NCBI GenBank assembly: GCA_024234215.1
Contig: JACKOQ010000006.1
Span: 121,792-185,791, forward strand
DNA from: Pseudomonadales bacterium
GTDB taxonomy: Bacteria; Pseudomonadota; Gammaproteobacteria; Pseudomonadales; UBA5862
Reading direction: 5' to 3'
DNA length: 64,000 nucleotides
The notes beneath the pieces were generated by a model, which ran no database searches, was not told the origin of the DNA, and saw nothing but the letters and a program-made list of their open reading frames with translations. Numbering within the stretch: the stretch's first letter is position 1; the number at the start of each line of letters is the position of its first letter. A program made the position numbers and the translations under genes. Below, in pieces: positions 18,238 through 29,844 of this stretch.

Positions 18238-21064
18238 GGTGCCGTGCCTCACCCGGACCCTCGACATTGTCGACGCAGCGGCCGCACAACTCGGGATGGG
18301 CCGCGATGGTTCCCACCTCGGGCCGATGGTGCCAGCAGCGCACGCACTTGGTGTGCGGCGAGCGCGCCACCTCGATCCAGAGTCCGGGCAGCTCGCTCTC
18401 GACCGCCGGCACCGGCGCGGCATCGCTCGACAGCGGCAGCAGTTCGACGGCCGAGGTGATCAGCACGAAACGCAGTTCGTCGCCCAGGCGGGCCAGATGC
18501 ACGCGCAGCGGCTCGGCCAGATGCAGCCGCAGCTCGGCCTCCAGACTGCCGCCGATGCGACCCTCGCTGCGGGCACGCTCCAGTTCGCGGTTGACCGCCT
18601 CCTTGACCCGCATGATGCGCTGCCAGTCATCGAAGCTGAATGGATCCTGCAGCCGCTCCAGCTCCGGCAGCCGGTACCACTGCTCCAGAAACACCGAGGG
18701 TGACCGGCTGCCCGGCAGATGTTGCCAGATCTCCTCGGCGGTGAAGCTGAGGATCGGCGCCAGCCAGCGCACCATCGCTTCGATCACATGGTAGTGGGCG
18801 CTCTGGGTCGAGCGTTGCGGCAGCGAGTCGGCCGGCGTGGTGTATTTGCGGTCCTTGATGATGTCGAGGTAGAAGCCACCCAGGTCGGTGACGCAGAAGT
18901 TGTGCAATTTCTGGTAGATCAGATGGAACTGAAAGCTGTCGTAGGCAGCGATCAGCTCCTCCTGCAATGCCAGCGCGCGCCGCACCACCCAGCGGTCGAT
19001 CGCCACCATCTCGGCCACCGGCACCCGATGCTGCGCCGGGTCGAAGCCATCGAGGTTGGCCAGCAGGTAGCGGGCGGTGTTGCGAATGCGGCGGTAGGAG
19101 TCGGCGGTGCGGTTGAGGATCTCATCCGAGACCGTCATCTCGCCCCGGTAGTCGGTGGCGGCGACCCACAGCCGCAGCACATCGGCACCCAGCGTCTGGA
19201 TCACCTGCTGCGGCGCCACCACATTGCCCAGCGACTTGGACATCTTGCGGCCACTGGCATCGACGGTGAAGCCGTGGGTCAGCAGCCCGCGATAGGGCGG
19301 CGCGCCAGTCGCGGCCACTGCCGCCAGCAGCGAGGACTGGAACCAGCCACGGTGCTGGTCGGAGCCTTCGAGATAGAGGTCGGCCGGCAACCCCAGCTCG
19401 GCACGCCGCTCCAGCACCGCCGCCCAGGAGACCCCGGAATCGAACCAGACATCGAGGGTGTCGCTGATCTTGCCGTAGTCGTCGGCCTCGTCGCCCAACA
19501 GGGTGCGCGGTTCGAGCTCGAACCAGCCATCGATGCCTTCACGCTCGACGATCAGCGCCACCTGCTCGATCAGCTCGGCGGTGCGTGGATGGAGCTCACC
19601 GGTGGTGCGATGGATGAAGAGCGGAATCGGCACCCCCCAGGCGCGCTGGCGGGAGACACACCAGTCGGGCCGGCCGTTCAACATCGCGCTCATCCGCGCG
19701 CGGCCCCAGGCCGGTTCGAACAGCACCCCTTCGAGCGCAGCCTCGGCGGCATCGAGCAGCCCCTGCTGCTGCATGGCGATGAACCACTGCGGGGTGGCGC
19801 GAAAGATCACCGGCGTCTTGTGCCGCCAGCAGTGCGGATAGCTGTGGTTCAGCGGCCGGTTGGCCAGCAGCCGGCCGCGCTCGCTCAGCAGCGTGATCAC
19901 CTGTTCGTTGGCGGCAAAGACATTGAGGCCGGCCAGAAACTCGGTGTCCGCCTTGAAACAACCGCGGTCATCGACCGGATTCAGCACTTCGAGCCCATAC
20001 TTCAGGCCGACCTGATAATCCTCCAGACCGTGTCCCGGGGCGGTGTGCACCGCACCGGTCCCGGCTTCGGCCGTGACATGTTCACCCAGGATCACCGGCA
20101 CCTGGCGCGCCAGGAACGGATGCAGCAGCCACTGCCCTTCGAGGTCGCTGCCCAGCGTGCGACCGATGATGCGGTAGTGCTCGATGCCGGCGCGGGCCAT
20201 CACCGCGGCCACCAGCGGCTCGGCCAGCACCCAGCGCTCCGGACCCTGCGGCCCCGATGCAGTCACCAGCAGATAGTCGAGCCGTGGATTGAGTGCGACC
20301 GCCTGGTTGGCCGGCAGCGTCCAGGGTGTCGTGGTCCAGATCACCACCGAGACCGGGCCGCGCCCGGGCTCCTCGGTCAGTTCCCGGAACGCACCCAGAA
20401 AGCGCTCCTCTTCGGCCACGACGAAGCGGACATCGATCGCCGGCGAGCGCTGCTCCTGATACTCCACCTCGGCCTCGGCCAGCGCCGAACCGCAGTCGAT
20501 GCACCAGTGCACCGGCTTGAAGCCGCGCAGCAGGTGGCCACGGTCGATGATGCGCCCCAGCGTGCGGATGATGTCAGCCTCGAACCGGGGTGCCATCGTC
20601 AGGTAGGGATCGTCCCAGTCACCCAGCACGCCGAGGCGGATGAAATCCTGTCGCTGCCGGTCGATCTGCTTGCTGGCATAGTCACGGCAGGCAGCCCGAA
20701 ATGCCCGCGCCGACACCTTGTGTCCGGCCTTGCCGACCTTTTTTTCGACATTGAGCTCGATCGGCAGCCCGTGGCAGTCCCACCCCGGCACATAGGGCGC
20801 ATCGAATCCGCTCAACCCCTTGGCCTTGACGATGATGTCCTTCAGCACCTTGTTGACCGCGTGACCAAGGTGAATCTCGCCATTGGCATAGGGCGGGCCA
20901 TCGTGCAGCAGGTAGCGTGGACGGCCGGCGCTGGCCTGGCGGATCTGCCGATAGAGCTGCTGCGTCTGCCACTGCTTGAGCAGTTGCGGTTCACGCTGCG
21001 CCAGGTTCGCCTTCATCGGAAAGCTGGTCTTCGGCAGGTTGAGGGTCTCTTTGTAGCTACTCAT
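18230..21064 (-). CDS. ileS: Isoleucyl-tRNA synthetase
   Basis: IleS (944 residues) charges tRNA-Ile and is a class I synthetase. The HIGH-type motif is [10 protein letters not shown], the second ATP motif is [10 protein letters not shown], and the editing domain carries the [10 protein letters not shown] region. The C-terminal zinc finger [12 protein letters not shown]...LCGRC is present, as in the E. coli-type enzyme. Length and start ([15 protein letters not shown]) agree with the family. It lies 48 bases downstream of ribF and overlaps lspA. Confidence 0.98.
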   Translation of the reverse strand: MSSYKETLNLPKTSFPMKANLAQREPQLLKQWQTQQLYRQIRQASAGRPRYLLHDGPPYANGEIHLGHAVNKVLKDIIVKAKGLSGFDAPYVPGWDCHGLPIELNVEKKVGKAGHKVSARAFRAACRDYASKQIDRQRQDFIRLGVLGDWDDPYLTMAPRFEADIIRTLGRIIDRGHLLRGFKPVHWCIDCGSALAEAEVEYQEQRSPAIDVRFVVAEEERFLGAFRELTEEPGRGPVSVVIWTTTPWTLPANQAVALNPRLDYLLVTASGPQGPERWVLAEPLVAAVMARAGIEHYRIIGRTLGSDLEGQWLLHPFLARQVPVILGEHVTAEAGTGAVHTAPGHGLEDYQVGLKYGLEVLNPVDDRGCFKADTEFLAGLNVFAANEQVITLLSERGRLLANRPLNHSYPHCWRHKTPVIFRATPQWFIAMQQQGLLDAAEAALEGVLFEPAWGRARMSAMLNGRPDWCVSRQRAWGVPIPLFIHRTTGELHPRTAELIEQVALIVEREGIDGWFELEPRTLLGDEADDYGKISDTLDVWFDSGVSWAAVLERRAELGLPADLYLEGSDQHRGWFQSSLLAAVAATGAPPYRGLLTHGFTVDASGRKMSKSLGNVVAPQQVIQTLGADVLRLWVAATDYRGEMTVSDEILNRTADSYRRIRNTARYLLANLDGFDPAQHRVPVAEMVAIDRWVVRRALALQEELIAAYDSFQFHLIYQKLHNFCVTDLGGFYLDIIKDRKYTTPADSLPQRSTQSAHYHVIEAMVRWLAPILSFTAEEIWQHLPGSRSPSVFLEQWYRLPELERLQDPFSFDDWQRIMRVKEAVNRELERARSEGRIGGSLEAELRLHLAEPLRVHLARLGDELRFVLITSAVELLPLSSDAAPVPAVESELPGLWIEVARSPHTKCVRCWHHRPEVGTIAAHPELCGRCVDNVEGPGEARHHA

Positions 21065-21112
21065 GAACCGAATCGATACTCCTGAAACAACAGTGGACGG
21101 CCGTCTGCGATC

Positions 21113-22051
21113 TCATGGGCGCAGCATGGCGGTGTCGAAGTGGTGGCGGGCCGCGGCCACATCGGCGGCAATCGCCGCCGTCAGCGCGGCAAGGTCGGCA
21201 AACTTGCGCTCCGCCCGCAGATGCTTGCGAAAGGTCACCGTCAGTCTGCGGCCATAGAGCCGGCCGTCGTAATCGAGTAGATGGACCTCGAGCAGCGGTT
21301 GCAAACCACCCACCGTCGGCCGCATGCCGACGTTGGCGACCCCGGGATGCTGCACACCCTCCAACTCCACCTCGACGGCGAAGACGCCGTTGAGGGCGGG
21401 ACGGCGCCCCCGCAAGGAGAGGTTGGCGGTGGGAAAACCGAGCTGTCGTGCCAGCTTCTGCCCTTCGATGACCCGACCACAGAACGCATAGGGTCGCCCC
21501 AGCAGGAGCTCGGCCTCATCCAGATCGGCCTCGCCCAGCCGTTCGCGGATGCGGCTGCTGCTGATGCGCTGCTGCAGCGCCACCACGGTGTCGGTGTTGG
21601 CAACGGTGAAACCAAAGCGTTCCCCCGCGACACAGAGTGCGTGGTAGTCGCCCTGGCGCTGATGGCCAAAGCGGAAATCATCGCCGACGATCAGATGGCG
21701 CACGCCAACGCCATCGACCAGCAGCCGGTCGATGAACTCATCCACCGCCATGCCGCTGAGGTGACGGTTGAAGCGCAGGCAGAGCACCCGATCGATCCCC
21801 TGCTGTCGCAGCAGTGCCATCTTGTGGGCAAAGGGGGTCAGTCGCGGCGGCGCCTGATTCCCGGCAAAGAACTCCTGTGGTTGCGGCTCAAAGGTGATCA
21901 CCATCGACGGCAAGTCCAACTCGGCCGCGCGCAGTCGCAGAGCGTGCAGGATCTGCTGATGGCCGCAGTGCACACCATCGAAATTGCCGATGGTGGCCAC
22001 GCAGCCGCGATGCCGTGGCCTCAGGTTGTGCATTCCGCGAATCAGCTCCAT
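21113..22051 (-). CDS. ribF: Bifunctional riboflavin kinase/FAD synthetase
   Basis: RibF (312 residues) phosphorylates riboflavin to FMN and adenylates FMN to FAD. The N-terminal adenylyltransferase domain has TIGNFDGVHCGHQQIL and, further on, VGDDFRFGHQR and SSSRIRERL. The C-terminal flavokinase domain contains GFPTANL, NVGMRPTVGG and EVHLLDYDGRLYG. All expected motifs are intact and the length is typical. Its place between murJ and ileS is conserved in gammaproteobacteria. Confidence 0.96.
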   Translation of the reverse strand: MELIRGMHNLRPRHRGCVATIGNFDGVHCGHQQILHALRLRAAELDLPSMVITFEPQPQEFFAGNQAPPRLTPFAHKMALLRQQGIDRVLCLRFNRHLSGMAVDEFIDRLLVDGVGVRHLIVGDDFRFGHQRQGDYHALCVAGERFGFTVANTDTVVALQQRISSSRIRERLGEADLDEAELLLGRPYAFCGRVIEGQKLARQLGFPTANLSLRGRRPALNGVFAVEVELEGVQHPGVANVGMRPTVGGLQPLLEVHLLDYDGRLYGRRLTVTFRKHLRAERKFADLAALTAAIAADVAAARHHFDTAMLRP

Positions 22052-22121
22052 GACGCCTCTCGAACCCTGGCCGCTGGCCTGTCGTGATCGACCATCAAAA
22101 GTGGCCGATTATAGCGCAACA

Positions 22122-23714
22122 TCACGGCCCGCCCCGTGCGGCCACCGCACGCCTCAGGAGTGCCGACAGTGTCGACCTGATCAGCGGTTCGCCCAGCAGC
22201 AGCAATGCCAGCAGATAGCCGGTGAATCCACCGATGCACAGCAGCGTCACCCGCTCGACCCGCTGCCAGACGCCCCAGGCGGCCCACACCGAAGCTTCGG
22301 GCGACAGCCACCACAGCAGCGCACCCATCAACAGATTGGCCAGCGCGATGCGCAACACGAAGGGCAGCCAGCCCGTCGCCAGCCGATAGATCCGTCCGGT
22401 CAGCAGGCCCCGCAGCAGCAGTCCGGCGTTGAGCCAGCCGCTCAGGGCGGTCGCGAGCGCGAGCCCGGCATGCTGCAACGGCCAGATCAGCAGCAGGTTG
22501 AGCAGCATGTTGGCCACCATCGCGATGATGCCGATGCGTACCGGTGTGCGGGTGTCCTGCCGGGCAAAGTAGCCGGTCGCCACCACCTTGATCGACATGA
22601 AGGCAATGAGACCCAACGCATAGAACTTCAGGCTGAACGCGCTCTTTTCGACATCGCGCAATCCCATTTCGCCATACTGGAAAAAGGTGAAGATCAGCGG
22701 CTCGGCCAGCAGCACCAGCGCCACGGTCGCCGGCAGACCGATCAAAAGTACGCCGCGCAATCCCCAGTCGAGCGTGGCGGAGAAGGCCTCGATCTCCTGC
22801 CGTGCCGCGCGGCGTGACAGCACCGGCAGGATCACGGTCGCGATGGCGATGCCGATCACCCCCAGCGGCAGCTCCACCAGGCGGTCGGAGTAGTAGAGCC
22901 AGGAGACGCTGCCCGTCTCCAGAAACGAGGCGAGGATGGTGTCGAGCAGCAGATTGATCTGACTCACCGAGACCCCGAAGATCGCAGGCGTCATCAACCG
23001 GCCGATCCGCCGCACCCCCGCATGGCGCCAGTCGAGCCGCGGCCGCGGCAGCAGCCCCAGCCGGAGCAGAAACGGAAACTGGAACAGCAGCTGCACCAAG
23101 CCAGCCGCCAGCACCCCCCAGGCCAATGCGTGGACCGGCACATCGAGCCGCGGCGCCAGCCAGAGTGCCGCCGCGATCATGGTCAGGTTCAGAAAGATCG
23201 GCGTGACCGCCGGCACGGCAAAACGGCCGAAACTGTTCAGCACACTGCCACAGAACGCCGTCAATGAAATGAAGAACAGATAGGGAAAGGTGATGCGCAG
23301 CATCTCGGTGGTGAGCGCCATCTTGGCGCCATCCTGCTGAAAACCCGGTGCAAAAAGCAGGGTCAGCAGCGGCGCACCCACCACCGCCAGCAGCGTCACC
23401 AGCATCAGCGCCAGCGTCAGCATGCCGGCGGTCTTGTCGATCAGTTCTCGCGTCTGCTCCAGCGAGCGCTGGGTGCGGTACTCGCTCAGAACCGGCACGA
23501 AGGCCTGGGCAAAGGCACCCTCGGCAAAGAGCCGACGCAGAAAATTGGGGATCTTGAAGGCCACGAAAAAGGCATCGGCCCCGGCGCTGGAGCCCACCAT
23601 CCGCGCCACGACGATGTCGCGCACCATGCCCAGAATGCGCGACAGCAGGGTCATCAGCGCCACCACCGCGCTCGATTTCAGCAGGGCTGTGCTGCGCCGC
23701 TCGGCCTGATCCAT
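22122..23714 (-). CDS. murJ: Lipid II flippase MurJ
   Basis: MurJ (MviN, 530 residues) moves lipid II across the inner membrane for peptidoglycan synthesis. About 14 hydrophobic helices are present. The N-terminal RILGMVRDIVVARMVGSSAGADAF region, with arginines of the central cavity, is very well conserved, as is the PNFLRRLFAEGAFAQAFVP segment. It is the first gene of the minus-strand run towards ileS and is divergent from an SDR gene. The position next to rpsT, in opposite direction, is typical. Confidence 0.96.
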   Translation of the reverse strand: MDQAERRSTALLKSSAVVALMTLLSRILGMVRDIVVARMVGSSAGADAFFVAFKIPNFLRRLFAEGAFAQAFVPVLSEYRTQRSLEQTRELIDKTAGMLTLALMLVTLLAVVGAPLLTLLFAPGFQQDGAKMALTTEMLRITFPYLFFISLTAFCGSVLNSFGRFAVPAVTPIFLNLTMIAAALWLAPRLDVPVHALAWGVLAAGLVQLLFQFPFLLRLGLLPRPRLDWRHAGVRRIGRLMTPAIFGVSVSQINLLLDTILASFLETGSVSWLYYSDRLVELPLGVIGIAIATVILPVLSRRAARQEIEAFSATLDWGLRGVLLIGLPATVALVLLAEPLIFTFFQYGEMGLRDVEKSAFSLKFYALGLIAFMSIKVVATGYFARQDTRTPVRIGIIAMVANMLLNLLLIWPLQHAGLALATALSGWLNAGLLLRGLLTGRIYRLATGWLPFVLRIALANLLMGALLWWLSPEASVWAAWGVWQRVERVTLLCIGGFTGYLLALLLLGEPLIRSTLSALLRRAVAARGGP

Positions 23715-23955
23715 CTTTGTTCCAATTGAGAAGCAAGTTGCCTAGAATGGTGCGCGACTTCGATCGTCCTCAAGCGCAGAGCACAACCGCCGTTGTCCGC
23801 CGTTCCTGCATGGAACGACACGCAATGCAACACTGGCCCACGACCACCACGCGCTGGAGCATGGTCCGGCCACTGCCGACTGCCAGCAGCGACCTCGCAA
23901 CGAGGCGAAACAAGCCAATAAAAAGATTCAATCGTAACACAGGAGAGACTCGACC

Positions 23956-24837
23956 ATGACTATCAGCTTTGAAGGCAAAGTCGCCATCGTCACCGGCGCC
24001 GGCAACGGCCTGGGCCGGCAACATGCACTGGAACTGGCGCGCCGTGGCGCCAAGGTGGTGGTAAACGATCTGGGCGGCGCCGTGGATGGCAGCGGTGGCT
24101 CCAGCAAGGCGGCCGAGGCGGTCGTTGCCGAGATCCGCGCCTTTGGCGGCACCGCCATCGCCAATGGCGGTTCGGTCTCCGACAAGGCCGGCGCCAAGAG
24201 CATGGTCGATGATGCCGTCAAACACTTCGGCACCGTGCACATCCTGATCAACAATGCCGGCATCCTGCGCGACAAAAGCTTCTCGAACATGACCTTCGAC
24301 GATTTCGAGGCCGTCATCAACGTTCACCTGCTGGGTGCCGTCTATGTCACCAAGTACTGCTGGGAGATCATGAAGGAGCAGAAGTATGGCCGCATCCTGA
24401 TGACCACCTCCGGCTCCGGACTGTTCGGCAACTTCGGCCAGACCAACTACAGCGCCGCCAAACTGGGCATGGTCGGCTTCATGAACACCCTGCGCCTCGA
24501 AGGAGCCAAGCACAACGTCTACACCAACTCGCTGGCACCGGCCGCACTCACCCGCATGACCGAAAACCTGCTGCCCGGCGAAGTGGCGCAAGGGCTGGCC
24601 CCCGAACTGGTCACCCCGGGCGCACTCTTCATGGTCTCTGACCAAGCCCCCAACGGCGTCATCATTCAGGCGCAGGGCGGCTCATTTGGCGTTGCGGCGA
24701 TTCTGCAGAACGACAAGGTGAGCCTCGGCGACCATCCGACGGTCGAAGACGTGGCTGCCAACTGGGAGCGGATCAGCGATCTCTCCAAGGTCGGCACCCG
24801 CACCGAAAAACTGGTCAGCCAGCCACCGAAGAAGTGA
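23956..24837 (+). CDS. SDR family protein resembling (3R)-hydroxyacyl-CoA dehydrogenase (MFE2-type)
   Basis: The 293-residue SDR has TGAGNGLGRQHAL (cofactor loop), VVNDLGGAVDGSGG, NNAGILRDKSF and a YSAAK catalytic pair. The NDLGG and GILRDKSF segments are typical of the dehydrogenase domain of peroxisomal multifunctional enzyme 2 and its bacterial single-domain relatives. These oxidise 3-hydroxyacyl-CoA with NAD+. The ATG follows AGGAGA. A strong terminator comes 50 bases after the stop, so it is a single-gene unit. Together with the acyl-CoA synthetase and thioesterases elsewhere in the window it suggests acyl-CoA catabolism, but the exact substrate is not known. Confidence 0.85.
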   Translation: MTISFEGKVAIVTGAGNGLGRQHALELARRGAKVVVNDLGGAVDGSGGSSKAAEAVVAEIRAFGGTAIANGGSVSDKAGAKSMVDDAVKHFGTVHILINNAGILRDKSFSNMTFDDFEAVINVHLLGAVYVTKYCWEIMKEQKYGRILMTTSGSGLFGNFGQTNYSAAKLGMVGFMNTLRLEGAKHNVYTNSLAPAALTRMTENLLPGEVAQGLAPELVTPGALFMVSDQAPNGVIIQAQGGSFGVAAILQNDKVSLGDHPTVEDVAANWERISDLSKVGTRTEKLVSQPPKK

Positions 24838-24886
24838 TCCGCCGCCGTCGGGCGCGTTTGCGCACCCCGATCCGGCAACCAGACGC

Positions 24887-24920
24887 AAAACCCGGCCCGC
24901 TTACGCGGCCGGGTTTTTTT
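24887..24920 (+). terminator. Rho-independent terminator after the SDR gene
   Basis: An AAACCCGGCC arm pairs perfectly with GGCCGGGTTT across a short CGCTTACGC loop. A run of seven T follows. It ends the SDR transcript 50 to 80 bases after its stop. Confidence 0.9.
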
Positions 24921-25016
24921 CGTGCCTATCGACAAAGCCCCGCACCGCGCTTAGAGTCGATATCCCGTGCAGTCTGTTACGCATGGTGTCCTGACCACAA
25001 CCCAGGAGGCACCGAT

Positions 25017-25262
25017 ATGGAGGTCATCCATCAAGCCGAACACGAACGCTTCGTCGTTCAGGTGGGCGAGTTCGAAGCCCTGCTCGAATACCATCTGCTG
25101 CCCCGACAGGGTGTGGTCAATTTCCACCACACCTTCGTGCCACCACAGATACGCGGTCGTGGCATTGCCGAAAAACTGGTGCGCACCGGCCTGGCCTGGG
25201 CGCGGACGCAGCAGCTCAAAATCGAGGCGAGCTGCTCCTATGTGCGGAAATTCCTGCGCTGA
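25017..25262 (+). CDS. Small GNAT-like N-acetyltransferase (YjdJ type)
   Basis: The 81-residue protein contains the acetyl-CoA binding signature PPQIRGRGIAEKLVRTGLAWAR, the core of motif A of GNAT enzymes. Before it comes LLEYHLLPRQGVVNFHHTFVP and after it CSYVRKFL, exactly as in short YjdJ-like (NATD1-type) proteins. Targets of this group are unknown. ATG at 25017 follows AGGAGGC; the longer upstream frame crosses the preceding terminator and was rejected. A promoter for rpsT lies directly after the gene. Confidence 0.85.
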   Translation: MEVIHQAEHERFVVQVGEFEALLEYHLLPRQGVVNFHHTFVPPQIRGRGIAEKLVRTGLAWARTQQLKIEASCSYVRKFLR

Positions 25263-25290
25263 CCGTGCTTGGCCTCAACCGCCGGTCCAA

Positions 25291-25319
25291 TTGACAGCGC
25301 CAGGCTCGATCTGGATAAT
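25291..25319 (+). promoter_or_regulatory. Sigma-70 promoter of rpsT
   Basis: TTGACA and GATAAT are spaced by 17 bases. The -35 hexamer is a perfect match and the -10 has five of six. The leader to the rpsT start is about 30 bases, followed by an AGAGGAG ribosome binding site. Confidence 0.85.
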
Positions 25320-25357
25320 GCGCGCCTGTTTTACCTCAATGCTCAGAGGAGCCATTC

Positions 25358-25633
25358 GTGCCTAACATTGCTTCCGCCAAGAAACGTACCCGTCAAGCGG
25401 AAAAAAACCGTCAAAACAACGTCAGCCTTCGCTCAAAAGTCCGCACCTACATCAAGACAGCGGCAAACCAGATCGAAGCGGGTGATGTCGAGAAGGCACA
25501 ACAGGCATTTCAGCGCGCTGTTCCGATCATCGACAGCATGGTCAACAAAGGCATCATCCACAAGAACAAGGCCGCACGCCATAAAAGCCGCCTGAGCGCC
25601 AAGATCAAGGCCCTCGCACTGGCCGCAAAGTGA
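25358..25633 (+). CDS. rpsT: 30S ribosomal protein S20
   Basis: S20 (91 residues) binds 16S rRNA early in 30S assembly. The start sequence [17 protein letters not shown] and the helical, lysine/arginine-rich body with [17 protein letters not shown] are diagnostic. The start codon is GTG, preceded by AGAGGAG. In E. coli rpsT also begins at a non-AUG codon (UUG), which takes part in autoregulation; a similar effect here is inference. The gene has its own strong promoter and terminator. Confidence 0.97.
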   Translation: MPNIASAKKRTRQAEKNRQNNVSLRSKVRTYIKTAANQIEAGDVEKAQQAFQRAVPIIDSMVNKGIIHKNKAARHKSRLSAKIKALALAAK

Positions 25634-25661
25634 CGGCGTAAGCACCGCCGAGCCATGCAAT

Positions 25662-25689
25662 AAAAAACCGGCCAAGGCCGGTTTTTTAT
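25662..25689. terminator. Bidirectional rho-independent terminator between rpsT and proB
   Basis: AAAAAACCGGCC and GGCCGGTTTTTT form a perfect 12-base inverted repeat with a two-base centre. A-rich and T-rich flanks allow it to act on both the rpsT transcript and the converging proB transcript. Confidence 0.9.
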
Positions 25690-25709
25690 TGCCCGCAGAA
25701 AACGCCTCT

Positions 25710-28092
<2,383 letters not shown>

Positions 28093-28240
28093 TCAGCATT
28101 ACGGTATGCAAAGCCCGAACTATACCGCAAGCATGCGGTGAGCAAGCGTCCTGACGGAGGTGCAGAAAAAAATTCAGCGGCCCACGGATGGGTACACCAG
28201 ATGGCCGACGACAGGGGGCGGGCATTTCATCCATCAACAA

Positions 28241-28275
28241 AAAGGCCCCGGATCACTGGGACCGGAGCCTTTTGA
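28241..28275 (-). terminator. Rho-independent terminator after rpmA
   Basis: On the minus strand AAAAGGCTCCGG and CCGGGGCCTTTTT pair with one mismatch around a short loop, ending in five T. It lies about ten bases after the rpmA stop and probably limits rplU-rpmA transcription into obgE. Confidence 0.85.
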
Positions 28276-28285
28276 CTGACAGGTG

Positions 28286-28543
28286 TCAGACTGGAACGAT
28301 GTTGACGTAACGGCGCTGCTTGGGTCCTTTCACTTCAAACTGGACTCGACCCTCGGCCTTGGCGAACAAGGTGTGGTCGGTGCCACAGCCGACATTCGCG
28401 CCTGGGTGAAATGCCGTACCGCGCTGACGGACGATGATGCTGCCCGCCTTGGCCAGTTGCCCGCCATAGAGCTTGACGCCCAGGCGTTTGGATTCCGAAT
28501 CGCGTCCATTGCGGGTACTGCCGCCCGCCTTCTTGTGTGCCAT
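28286..28543 (-). CDS. rpmA: 50S ribosomal protein L27
   Basis: L27 (85 residues) lies near the peptidyl transferase centre. [20 protein letters not shown] is the conserved N-terminus, followed by LGVKLYGGQ and [13 protein letters not shown]. There is no N-terminal extension of the kind processed in Firmicutes. It follows rplU with a 39-base gap, the standard gene pair. Confidence 0.98.
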   Translation of the reverse strand: MAHKKAGGSTRNGRDSESKRLGVKLYGGQLAKAGSIIVRQRGTAFHPGANVGCGTDHTLFAKAEGRVQFEVKGPKQRRYVNIVPV

Positions 28544-28582
28544 GACTCGCTACCTCTGAATGATGGGTTGTAACGGGTTCGA

Positions 28583-28906
28583 TCAGGCCTTGACGACCGC
28601 ACCGATCGCCATGATCTTGACCTCGGTGTACCACTGCCGATGTCCAGCCTGCTTCATGTGGTGCTTGCGGCGACGGAACTTGATGATCTTGATCTTTTTC
28701 AGCCGCCCATGGCCGATGACTTCGGCAGTGATGTTGCTGTCCGTCAGGTAAGGCGCGCCAACCTTGACATCACTGCCCTCACCCACCAGCAACACCCGAT
28801 CGAATTCGACCGACTCACCGGGCGCCTGCTCGATCTTCTCGAGCCTGATCCGGTCTCCCAGCTTGGCCCGATGCTGCTTGCCGCCACTTTCGAATACCAC
28901 GTACAT
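28583..28906 (-). CDS. rplU: 50S ribosomal protein L21
   Basis: L21 (107 residues) binds 23S rRNA. The start [19 protein letters not shown] and the body [22 protein letters not shown] are diagnostic. The ATG at 28906 agrees with all family members; the longer upstream frame has no homology. The 230 bases upstream hold no gene. A TTGACA is present on the minus strand at 28981-28976, but the matching -10 is weak, so the promoter is not fixed. The rplU-rpmA-obgE order is conserved, while the usual divergent ispB gene is absent. Confidence 0.97.
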   Translation of the reverse strand: MYVVFESGGKQHRAKLGDRIRLEKIEQAPGESVEFDRVLLVGEGSDVKVGAPYLTDSNITAEVIGHGRLKKIKIIKFRRRKHHMKQAGHRQWYTEVKIMAIGAVVKA

Positions 28907-29136
28907 GTTCTTCGCCACTCCCCGCTTATTCTTTCGACCACAACAGAGGACGAGCAGAAATTTGCCGAGCCTTGCTGTCAAGGGCAGCTATTTTACGCAT
29001 AAAGGACCAACGACTCAACATGATCTCTTCAGATGAATGATGGCAAACATGGCTGAACTCGCCCGTTGCCGGCATCGAAGGCCTGAGTTGCGCACCTGAA
29101 CGCTTGAGTCAAATTGCCCACAGAATCAGCAAGCAC

Positions 29137-29844
29137 TTACGCAGCGCTGATTTGTGCATTGATCACATGCAGCTTTGCCACTGGATCGGCTGCCGCGGTC
29201 ACCGATCTGCCCACCACCAGATAGTGACTGCCGGCGCGAATGGCTGTCGCAGGGTCGAGCACCCGTTTCTGGTCATGCTGCTCATCTCCCGGCAGTCTGA
29301 TTCCTGGCGTCACCCGCAAAAACGCGGCATCAACTTCAGGTTCGAGCATGGCCAGATCCTGTGCCGAGCAGACCACGCCCTGCAGACCGGAATCCTCGGC
29401 CAGTTTGGCCAGCATCACTGCCCAGTCGGTCGGCGTGCGAGCCACACCAATCTCTTTCAGATCGTACTGATCCAGGCTGGTGAGCGCAGTGACGGCAATC
29501 AGCAGCGGCGCTTTGGGGTATCTGGCCAGGGCATTGGCCGCACTCTCCATCATGTGACGACCGCCACTGGCATGGACGTTGACCATCCAGACCCCCAATT
29601 CCGCCGCGGCTTGCACCGCCCGTGCGACGGTCTGCGGGATGTCATGGAATTTGAGATCGAGAAAGACCTCATAGCCCCGCTCAATCAGTTTGCCGACAAA
29701 TTCAGGGCCACTGCGGGTAAACAGCTCTTTTCCCACCTTCAACCGGCAGAGCTGCGGATCGAGCATCTCGACCAGCCGCAGGGCGGCCTGCGGGTCATGG
29801 TAATCGAGGGCCAGAATGGTTCTCGGACCTGACGGTGAACTCAT
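29137..29844 (-). CDS. pyrF: Orotidine 5'-phosphate decarboxylase
   Basis: PyrF (235 residues) makes UMP from OMP, the last step of de novo pyrimidine synthesis. LALDYHDPQAAL binds the phosphate end, LKVGKELFT follows, and the catalytic DLKFHDIP motif (Lys and Asp) is intact. VTPGIRLPG and LVVGRSVT are the C-terminal phosphate-binding strands. The start overlaps the lapB stop by four bases, so it is translated with lapA-lapB, an arrangement known from other gammaproteobacteria. Confidence 0.97.
   Translation of the reverse strand: MSSPSGPRTILALDYHDPQAALRLVEMLDPQLCRLKVGKELFTRSGPEFVGKLIERGYEVFLDLKFHDIPQTVARAVQAAAELGVWMVNVHASGGRHMMESAANALARYPKAPLLIAVTALTSLDQYDLKEIGVARTPTDWAVMLAKLAEDSGLQGVVCSAQDLAMLEPEVDAAFLRVTPGIRLPGDEQHDQKRVLDPATAIRAGSHYLVVGRSVTAAADPVAKLHVINAQISAA

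Noticed and set aside
18719..21085. A long plus-strand open frame (about 788 codons)
   Set aside because: It is the complement of ileS, which is complete and fully conserved. The plus-strand product has no recognisable motif.
28976..28981. TTGACA upstream of rplU as a promoter
   Set aside because: The hexamer is perfect, but the sequence 17 bases downstream (TCTGCT) is a poor -10, so it was only mentioned in the rplU entry.
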